A DNA stretch of 54,396 nucleotides. It comes from Clostridia bacterium. GTDB taxonomy: Bacteria > Bacillota > Clostridia > TANB77 > CAG-508. The position numbers were made by a program, and so were the translations under genes. Below are positions 19,468 through 26,258 of the stretch, piece by piece. The notes under the pieces were generated by a model. It worked only from the letters and a program-made list of their open reading frames with translations. It did not search any database and was not told where the DNA came from. Where the stretch lies: positions 1 to 54,396 of the forward strand of contig JAFQSS010000026.1 of NCBI GenBank assembly GCA_017409455.1. Direction: 5' to 3'. Every line of letters begins with the position of its first letter. The stretch's first letter is position 1.

Positions 19468-19496
19468 ATTGTATCAAACATATGTTTTGATGTCAA
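19468..19496 (-). promoter_or_regulatory. SOS-type promoter of dinD
   Basis: On the minus strand TTGACA (19491-19496), a 17-base spacer and TACAAT (19468-19473) form a near-consensus sigma-A promoter. The spacer carries AAACATATGTTT with flanks C...TTG (19475-19489). This matches 12 of 14 positions of the Gram-positive LexA box CGAACRNRYGTTYC. A repressor bound here would occlude both hexamers. Confidence 0.85.
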
Positions 19497-19526
19497 GTGT
19501 CTATTTGTCTTTTTATAATAAATATT

Positions 19527-19561
19527 AAAAACTCTGGATTTTTCAAATTTCCAGAGTTTCA
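19527..19561 (-). terminator. Terminator downstream of the DUF1292 gene
   Basis: AACTCTGGA and TCCAGAGTT, extended by AAA/TTT, form a hairpin just past the stop at 19568, with T-rich sequence after it on the minus strand. It separates the 19.8-28.9 kb block from dinD. Confidence 0.85.
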
Positions 19562-19567
19562 TTTATT

Positions 19568-19822
19568 TTATTGCAACATAACTTTATCAAGTAGTTTTCC
19601 TATCTCAATCCATTCTTTTTTATCTTCAACAGGACCAATATATTCGTTTGTCAATGGATTATAAATAGCTGCATAAATTCTTAATTTATTTTTTTCATCA
19701 TAAGAATTATCTGTATAAACAACATAATCTTTTCCGGTTACTTCGCTTTTAAATGTAAGAATAACATCATATTCCATTTTAGCACCGTTATTAAATACTG
19801 TAAATATTTTTGGATTTTTCAT
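19568..19822 (-). CDS. DUF1292 family protein
   Basis: An 84-residue protein with the DUF1292 (YrzB-like) layout: EYDVILTFKSEVTGKDYVVYTDNSYDE, then LRIYAAIYNPLTNEYIGPVEDKKEW. The family is small, soluble and common in Firmicutes; its function is not established. It has an AAAGGAAATG ribosome site. It lies 23 bases downstream of the 544-residue protein and ends at a terminator, so it could be the last gene of the long operon above. Confidence 0.75.
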   Translation of the reverse strand: MKNPKIFTVFNNGAKMEYDVILTFKSEVTGKDYVVYTDNSYDEKNKLRIYAAIYNPLTNEYIGPVEDKKEWIEIGKLLDKVMLQ

Positions 19823-19845
19823 AATTCATTTCCTTTCCATAGTTT

Positions 19846-21480
19846 TTATCTTTGTTCACCATTATTGTTTTTAGGATTAGTTTGTTCTGAAGAATCTTTG
19901 CCAAGCATTGCATCTATTTTAGCTTCGAGTTCTGCTAATTTTTTATCTGATGCTTCTTCATATCTAAAGAATGCATCTTGTGCTGCTCTAAATCTTTCTG
20001 TGTTTGCTTTTTTCTGTGCAATCAATTCTTTTACTTGTGTTCCCAATTCTTCTAATTCTTTATATTTACTATGTTCTTCTGGTGTTATTCCTATTCTTCC
20101 ATCTGATGGTTTGAATATATTTACATTTCCTATTGTTTCATCTTTGTTTAGAATGATTCCTCCTGCTTTTTTGAATGTTTGATCATATCTTTCTTGTACA
20201 TACCATTCTATTGTATCTACATCCATTCCTTCTGGTATGATTTCTTCTAAGTTTAATGGTAAGATTTGACCTAAATCTAAGTTTTCTACTCTGTTTATGT
20301 AACAGTTATAGAATCTACCACCTTCTATTGGTGTTTTTGGATTTGGCACAAAGTAAACATTTACATTACTGCAGTTTCTTCCTATAAATTCTGTTTGTCT
20401 TTCTTGTGAATAGTTTATTTCTTCTACTAAGTATTGTGTTCTTGGTAATGCTAATAGTTTGTCCATTAGTAATCCATATGCTTCTTCTGGATTTTCTGGA
20501 TAATATTTTTCTGCAATTGCTCTTAATTCAGCTGTTACTGTTTCTGTTTCAAAGCTACCACCATCTAATAATAGTTGTGTTAAGTCTTTTAAGTCTGTTG
20601 TTGAAACTCTTTCTGCTTTTGGATAGATTATTGTATTTCCACTTAAATATCCTGCTAATGTTGAGAATGTTAAGTTTGCTGGTAATTGGCTGATTCTTTT
20701 TGCTTCTCTTATTTTTTGCATTGTTTCTTCGTGATCTAATTGATAAATTTCTAGAATTCTTTTTTCTTTTTCTCTTACTTCTTCTGCAGTGTATGCAATT
20801 GTTTCATCCATTGCAAATCCGTTTTTGATTTGTTCAAGCATTTCTTTTGCTTGCTCCTCATCTCCACCTACTGCTAGTTCACAAAGTTCATAAAGTTTGG
20901 CAAATATTTCTTCTTCTGTTTTTCCTTGTAGAAAATCATCTGATATTCCATTTACTGTTTCTATTGGAAGTTGTCCTGTAAAGTCATTTTGAGTTGCTCT
21001 TTGAATTTTTTTATTTAAAACTCCTTTACCTACTTTGGGTAAATCTCTTAATTCATCAGCTTCTCTTATTTGTTTTAATGTTTCTTGGCGATTTACTAAA
21101 TTAGCTTGTTTTTCTAATTCTTCTAATCTAGCATTTCTTGCATTTGCTTCTGCTATGTAATTACTTATATTAGATGTTCTTGCTAATTTTTCGTATTGTG
21201 CATTATATTCTTCTTCTGTTTTGCCCGGATAGTTTTTTCTTAGTATTTCTATAAATACCTGTTTTACTTCAGGTATTTCAAATGAATTGTTTTCTATTAT
21301 TGCATCTAATACTGGTTTGAATTCTGTTTGACTTATTTTTCTGTTATCAAAGTATACATTTGTTGCCATGAATTTTGTTACTCTTGATAATGTACTATTT
21401 GGCATTTCTTCTTTTGAATTTGCGTTTCTTATTTGCTCTAATGTTCGTTCATGTCTTTCTAATTCTTTATCTTCTCCCAT
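19846..21480 (-). CDS. 544-residue repeat protein, unknown function
   Basis: I do not recognise this protein. It is rich in Glu, Lys and Asn, soluble, without signal or membrane segments. The N-terminal half has three diverged repeats of about 130 residues. Each begins with a helix (ERTLEQIRNAN near residue 12, QETLKQIREAD near 132, EETMQKIREAK near 258) followed by a segment with leucines at fixed positions and a later I/L-x-x-x-PE-like motif. Residues 360-450 (FIGRNCSNVNVYFVPNPKTPIEGGRFYNCYINRVENLDLG) look like a separate beta-rich domain. The C-terminus is a coiled coil (KELEELGTQVKELIAQKKANTERF). It follows the 1281-residue HNH-like protein by 30 bases and is likely in its operon. Confidence 0.65.
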   Translation of the reverse strand: MGEDKELERHERTLEQIRNANSKEEMPNSTLSRVTKFMATNVYFDNRKISQTEFKPVLDAIIENNSFEIPEVKQVFIEILRKNYPGKTEEEYNAQYEKLARTSNISNYIAEANARNARLEELEKQANLVNRQETLKQIREADELRDLPKVGKGVLNKKIQRATQNDFTGQLPIETVNGISDDFLQGKTEEEIFAKLYELCELAVGGDEEQAKEMLEQIKNGFAMDETIAYTAEEVREKEKRILEIYQLDHEETMQKIREAKRISQLPANLTFSTLAGYLSGNTIIYPKAERVSTTDLKDLTQLLLDGGSFETETVTAELRAIAEKYYPENPEEAYGLLMDKLLALPRTQYLVEEINYSQERQTEFIGRNCSNVNVYFVPNPKTPIEGGRFYNCYINRVENLDLGQILPLNLEEIIPEGMDVDTIEWYVQERYDQTFKKAGGIILNKDETIGNVNIFKPSDGRIGITPEEHSKYKELEELGTQVKELIAQKKANTERFRAAQDAFFRYEEASDKKLAELEAKIDAMLGKDSSEQTNPKNNNGEQR

Positions 21481-21510
21481 AAGGATTCTCCTTTTTATAA
21501 TTATTATTTT

Positions 21511-24500
21511 TTATCTTGCTGAAGTTTCAGTCACTTGAGTTTGTTCTGCTTGTCTTATTGTTTCTTCAAATACTTGTGCTTCAATTTGTTGATTTTGTCC
21601 AAGCTCGCCTTTATTTTTTTGTTCTACTACGGTTTGTTTGACTTTTTTCTTTACTTTCTTTTCTGTTAATTTTCTTGTTTCTGCTTCAGTTAGTTCTAAA
21701 TCCGATTCTTTAATTGTTTTTTTGAATCTTTCAATATTTTTATCTTTTTTTTGGTCATTTAATTTACTTCCAATTGGCCACTTTTCACGCTTATCTCCTA
21801 TTATATCTTTTAATTCTTCCAAAATTTCGTTTCTTTCTTTTTCACTTTTTCCTTCTAATAAATTTCCTATATTTCCCTGTTGAGTAATCTTTGTTAAATC
21901 TATCTCATATCTTTTTAATATAATTAACACATCTACTAAGTCTTGTGTTGCATTTTCAATTTCTGTTAATTTTCTTATTTCTCCTTTTGTTAATTTTATC
22001 CCGGATTCCTCTAATGCCTGTTTGAATTCGCCTATATTTTTATCCGTTTTTTGAGTATTTAATCTTTTTCCAATTGGCCACTTTTCACTATTGTCTCCTA
22101 CTATAGTTTTTAAATCTTTTAAGATTTTCTCTCTTTCTTCTTCATTTTTTTCTTCTAGCAAATTTTCAATATTCCCATCTTGAGTAATTTTGGTTAAATC
22201 TATTTTATATCTTTTCAATATATTTAACACATCTACTAAATCTTGTGTTGCATTTTTACTTCCTTCTCCTTTTTCTATTAATTTTTTTCGTTCTTTTTCC
22301 GTTAATTCTATCCCTGATTCTTTTAATGCATTCTCGAATTCACCTATGTTTTTATCCGATTTTTGAGTATTTAATCTATTTCCTATTGGCCATTTTTCAG
22401 CATTATCCCCAATTATATCTTTTAACTCTTTTAAAATTCTGTTTCTTTCTTCTTCACTTTTTTCTTCTAATAAGCTTTCTATATTTCCCCTTTGAGTAAT
22501 CTTTGTTAAATCTATTTTATATTTTTTCAATATATTTAACACATCTACTAAATCTTGTGTTGCATTTTCAATTTCTGTTAATTTTCTTACTTCTCCTTTT
22601 GTTAATTTTATCCCGGATTCCTCTAATACCTGTTTGAATTCGCCTATATTTTTATTTAATTTTTGCGTGGTTAATCTATCTCCAATTGGCCACTTTTCAC
22701 ACTTCTCTCCTATTATAGTTTTTAAATCTTTTAAGATTTTCTCTCTTTCTTCTTCATTTTTTTCTTCTAGCAAATTTTCAATATTTCCATCTTGAGTAAT
22801 TTGGGTTAAATCTATTTTATATCTTTTCAATATATTTAACACATCTACTAAATCTTGTGTTGCATTTTTACTTCCTTCTCCTTTTTCTATTAATTTTTTT
22901 CGTTCTTTTTCCGTTAATTCTATCCCAGATTTGTCTAATGCATTCTTGAATTTACCTATGTTTATATCCGATTTTTGAGTAAATAATCTATCTCCAATTG
23001 GCCACTTTTCAGTATTATCTCCAATTATATCTTTTAACTCTTCTAAAATTTTATTTTTTTCTTCTTCACTTTTTTCTTCCAACAAATTTTCTATATTTAT
23101 GCCACTTTTTATTTTTGTTAAATCTATCTCATATCTTTTTAATATAGTTAACACATCTACTAAATCTTGTGTTGCATCTAAACTTTTTTCTCTTTCTAAT
23201 ATTTTTTTTCTTTCTTCTTCTGTTAATTCTATCCCAGATTCGTCTAATGTTTGCTTGAATTTACCTATATTTTCATTTGATTTTTGCCTGCTTAACCTAT
23301 CTCCAATTGGCCACTTTTCACTATTGTCTCCTACTATAGTTTTTAAATCTTTTAAGATTTTTTCTCTTTCTTCTTCATTTTTTTCTTCTAGTAAATTTTC
23401 TATATTTCCACTTTGAGTAATTTTTGTTAAATCTATCTCATATCTTTTTAATACAATTAATACTTTTACTAAATCTTGTGTTGCATTTTCACTCACTAAT
23501 CTTTCTATTAACTTTTTTTTCTCTGCCTCTGTTAGTTCCATTCCACTTTCTTCTAATGCCTGTTTAAAGTTTTCTATATTTCTATCTAATTTTTGTGTAT
23601 TTAATTTACCTCCAATTGGCCACTTTTCACTCTTATCTCCTATTATATCTTTTAACTCTTTTAATATTTTATTTCTTTCTTCTTCACTTTTTTCTTCCAG
23701 TAATCCATCTATATTTACGTCCCTTTTTATTTTTGTTAAGTCTATCTCATATCTTTTTAATACAATTAATACTTTTACTAAATCTTGTGTTGCATCTGAA
23801 CTTATTTCTCTTTCTAATATTTTATTTTTTTCTTCTTCTGTTAATTTTATTCCAACCTTTTTTATTGTTTCTCTGAAAACTTCTAAGTTTTTATATTTTT
23901 TTTGATCTGTTAATTTTTCTCCTATTTTCCAATTTTCGTCTTCATCTCCAATTATATCTTTTAACTCTTTTAAAATTTGTTTTTTTATTGTTTCGCTTTT
24001 TTCTTTTATTAAATCTTGTATTTTGGATCTTCTTTTTATATTCGTTAAATCTATTTCGTATTTCTTTAATATAATTAATACGTCAACAAATCTATCTGTT
24101 GAACTATCACCTCTTTTAATTAACTCTTCAAAATCATCAGTTCTATATTCTTTCCACAGTTTTATTCTATTTACAGTATTTTCTTCATATATAAGGTTAG
24201 GTTTATGCGAAATAGCAACTTGAACTTGTTCTTCTGTTAGCACTGTTCTTAATCCGTCGATAGCTCTATTTAAATATTCTTCTACAACTTCTTCTACTTT
24301 TTTTTCATTTAACTTATTTTCTTTTGCTATTTCTAGTATTGGTGCATTATTTAACAAATCATTTGCAACTGAATATTTATTATCTTTTATTCCTAAAGTT
24401 TCTAATTTTTCTAAAATTGCATTTCTAACTTCAACTTCAAAAGGTATCACACCTATTGTTGATTTCAACATATCATTTAATTTATCTTGCAGTGATATTT

Positions 24501-25356
24501 CATTTCCATCTTTATCTGTTAGTCGTACTTGTTTTAATTCTTGAGTTCTATTTAATAATCCTATCGCATCAAATAGAAATACATCCATCATATCTATTTC
24601 ATTTTGTCTAAATCTTTCTTGTTGTTCTCTTTGTGTTGGTATATTACCTTCTACTTGTGGTACTTCTGTTAATATCTTTTTATTATCTTCATCTACAGTT
24701 GTTGCAGTTATTGTATCTGAATGGATTTTCTTTTTACTATTATCAGGTTCTAATTCGTCTTGTTTTTCTATTTCAGCTAAAAATTCATCAATTGCATTAG
24801 GTGTCATTATGGCTTTGCGATAATCTTTAACTGTTTTTAAATCTCTTGCTTCTATGCTTTTCATCATATAGTTTACTAATTTTAATAATCTATATGGACT
24901 ATATAAACTTTTTCCTTCTGTATCTTTCTGTTTATCCCAATAATCCAGCAAATAATATCCATTTTTTCTTAAATTGTATTGCAATACTGTTGGCACTATA
25001 TTAGGAACAATATCATCTCCACCCAAGCACAATGCTACAACATGTTCTGCTGATAAATTAGATTTCTTTCCATCTACTTTTTTATCAAACGATTCAAATC
25101 TTTCTCCAGACAATGCACATCTATGTCCAAAATATTCTAATGCAACATTTACATATTTAGTTGTATCTCCATCTGAAACTCTTCCAAATTTTGCTGCTCT
25201 TTCACTATGATTTACAATTCTAAACTCAACTTGTCCATTTTTTAATTTTGTGCTTTGCTCTTTTTCAATTTCACGCAATTCAAGCTGTTCTTTGGTTAGT
25301 TCTTGTTCTAATTCATCATCAATTTCTTCTGCTTCTTCATAATACTCTTTTTCCAT
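21511..25356 (-). CDS. HNH-like protein with eight C-terminal tandem repeats (paralogue A)
   Basis: A 1281-residue protein. Residues 1-55 are acidic and helical. Residues 66-140 resemble an HNH nuclease: YFGHRCALSGERF (Cys80), SAEHVVALCLGGDD (Glu104-His105), Asn119 and Asn128 in VPNIVPTVLQYNLRK. The usual last His appears to be Asn, and there is only one of the frequent zinc cysteines. A conserved 200-residue linker follows. From about residue 415 there are eight repeats of about 100 residues. Each starts ATQDLVDVLxILKRYxIDLTKI and ends in a W-P-IG-x2-L-x2-QK-x5-NI-x2-F signature, faintly like the helicase-associated DNA-binding repeat. A cytoplasmic nucleic-acid protein is inferred. Paralogue B lies 900 bases upstream with an almost identical C-terminal tail. 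Confidence 0.7.
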   Translation of the reverse strand: MEKEYYEEAEEIDDELEQELTKEQLELREIEKEQSTKLKNGQVEFRIVNHSERAAKFGRVSDGDTTKYVNVALEYFGHRCALSGERFESFDKKVDGKKSNLSAEHVVALCLGGDDIVPNIVPTVLQYNLRKNGYYLLDYWDKQKDTEGKSLYSPYRLLKLVNYMMKSIEARDLKTVKDYRKAIMTPNAIDEFLAEIEKQDELEPDNSKKKIHSDTITATTVDEDNKKILTEVPQVEGNIPTQREQQERFRQNEIDMMDVFLFDAIGLLNRTQELKQVRLTDKDGNEISLQDKLNDMLKSTIGVIPFEVEVRNAILEKLETLGIKDNKYSVANDLLNNAPILEIAKENKLNEKKVEEVVEEYLNRAIDGLRTVLTEEQVQVAISHKPNLIYEENTVNRIKLWKEYRTDDFEELIKRGDSSTDRFVDVLIILKKYEIDLTNIKRRSKIQDLIKEKSETIKKQILKELKDIIGDEDENWKIGEKLTDQKKYKNLEVFRETIKKVGIKLTEEEKNKILEREISSDATQDLVKVLIVLKRYEIDLTKIKRDVNIDGLLEEKSEEERNKILKELKDIIGDKSEKWPIGGKLNTQKLDRNIENFKQALEESGMELTEAEKKKLIERLVSENATQDLVKVLIVLKRYEIDLTKITQSGNIENLLEEKNEEEREKILKDLKTIVGDNSEKWPIGDRLSRQKSNENIGKFKQTLDESGIELTEEERKKILEREKSLDATQDLVDVLTILKRYEIDLTKIKSGINIENLLEEKSEEEKNKILEELKDIIGDNTEKWPIGDRLFTQKSDINIGKFKNALDKSGIELTEKERKKLIEKGEGSKNATQDLVDVLNILKRYKIDLTQITQDGNIENLLEEKNEEEREKILKDLKTIIGEKCEKWPIGDRLTTQKLNKNIGEFKQVLEESGIKLTKGEVRKLTEIENATQDLVDVLNILKKYKIDLTKITQRGNIESLLEEKSEEERNRILKELKDIIGDNAEKWPIGNRLNTQKSDKNIGEFENALKESGIELTEKERKKLIEKGEGSKNATQDLVDVLNILKRYKIDLTKITQDGNIENLLEEKNEEEREKILKDLKTIVGDNSEKWPIGKRLNTQKTDKNIGEFKQALEESGIKLTKGEIRKLTEIENATQDLVDVLIILKRYEIDLTKITQQGNIGNLLEGKSEKERNEILEELKDIIGDKREKWPIGSKLNDQKKDKNIERFKKTIKESDLELTEAETRKLTEKKVKKKVKQTVVEQKNKGELGQNQQIEAQVFEETIRQAEQTQVTETSAR
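21660..24110 (-). repeat. Eight tandem coding repeats of about 300 bp in paralogue A
   Basis: The phrase coding for ATQDLVDVL recurs near 21940, 22235, 22550, 22850, 23160, 23465 and 23770, with a diverged first unit near 24090. The spacing is about 295-315 bp. Units 5 and 7 are especially close to each other, and units 6 and 8 share endings, which suggests recent unit duplication or exchange. Confidence 0.85.
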
Positions 25357-25376
25357 ATGTTTTCCCTTTCAAAATA

Positions 25377-25799
25377 TTATGCTTTAAAATATGTCTCAAA
25401 ATCATTCATTATTAGATTTCTAATGTCTTCATCAGATTTACCTTCAGCTCTATTTTGTTCTATGAAATCTTTTATTGTTATAGGATTTACTGACATTGAT
25501 ATTGGATGATTTACTGCCATCCATCTTATGTCTGTTATATCTACCATTTCTAAGAATTTTTGTATGTATCTAACACGTTCAAAACTTTCTGTTAAGATCC
25601 ATTCATTTTTCAAGGCGATTTGGGATAGTTCTTCTCTTGTTATCCCAAATCCTTCAAAAAATCTTATTACTTGTAAAATATCTCCTGGTATTATCATTTC
25701 TAAAAATTTATTTTTTTCAAATACAGTGTCTATTTGGCTTTCTGTTAAACCTAATTTGTTTTCTATAATTTCATATATATCTTTATTGTTTTCTTTCAT
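25377..25799 (-). CDS. 140-residue helical protein between the HNH-like paralogues
   Basis: Not recognised. It is all helical, with two clear helix-turn-helix-like repeats: VIRFFEGFGITREELSQIALKNEWIL (residues 43-68) and YIQKFLEMVDITDIRWMAVNHPISMSV (78-104). The spacing of GI..EEL...A..N..IL.. recalls mTERF-type or similar three-helix nucleic-acid-binding repeats, but the match is weak and I do not assign the family. It has a GAGGT ribosome site, starts four bases after the upstream gene, and is followed within 21 bases by paralogue A, so it is firmly in the operon. Confidence 0.6.
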   Translation of the reverse strand: MKENNKDIYEIIENKLGLTESQIDTVFEKNKFLEMIIPGDILQVIRFFEGFGITREELSQIALKNEWILTESFERVRYIQKFLEMVDITDIRWMAVNHPISMSVNPITIKDFIEQNRAEGKSDEDIRNLIMNDFETYFKA

Positions 25800-25802
25800 A
25801 AT

Positions 25803-26258
25803 CTACCTCTTAAAAAGATTTTTTATAAATTTTATTATTTTTGTAAATATGTTTTGTTTCTCAACTACCGTCGGATGCAAATCTACATTTTCTTGTTGAT
25901 TATTGTTTGTGTTTATTTGCCTTTTTTCAAACACATCATAACTAATATTATTCTCTTTTTGAGCTTTTTCATATTGAATTTTTTCAATTTGCTTTAGTAC
26001 AGTTCTTTCTTCAGGTGTAGAAAGAAAATTAGTATATAAATATGTTAATATCTTTTTTGTGTCTTCTAATAATTCAATATTTTCTAAGTCTTCAGTTGAG
26101 AATATGTAGTCTTTGTCCATATTGTCTTCAATTACATACATATATTTTTCTGGTATTTCGTCTATATCATCTTCATATGCTTGCAATATTTCATATACTT
26201 CTGTTAGTGCTTTTCTACTTACTTTTATGTTTTTGTTATAATAACTTATTCTTTCCAT
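25803..26258 (-). CDS. 151-residue protein with C-terminal amphipathic helix
   Basis: Not recognised. The N-terminal 100 residues are helical and acidic (VSRKALTEVYEILQAYEDDIDEIPEKYMYVIEDNMD, then YLYTNFLSTPEERTVLKQIEKIQYEKAQ). A polar Asn/Gln linker and a basic amphipathic C-terminal helix (IFTKIIKFIKNLFKR) follow, which could touch the membrane or a nucleic acid. The ATG overlaps the stop of paralogue B as TAAATG, so translation is coupled. Four genes in a row (B, this one, the 140-residue gene, A) are joined by gaps of 0-21 bases. Confidence 0.6.
   Translation of the reverse strand: MERISYYNKNIKVSRKALTEVYEILQAYEDDIDEIPEKYMYVIEDNMDKDYIFSTEDLENIELLEDTKKILTYLYTNFLSTPEERTVLKQIEKIQYEKAQKENNISYDVFEKRQINTNNNQQENVDLHPTVVEKQNIFTKIIKFIKNLFKR

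Noticed and set aside
21660..24110. CRISPR-like regular repeats
   Set aside because: The period is about 300 bp, the repeats are coding and code for conserved protein motifs, and there are no 25-40 base repeats with unique spacers.
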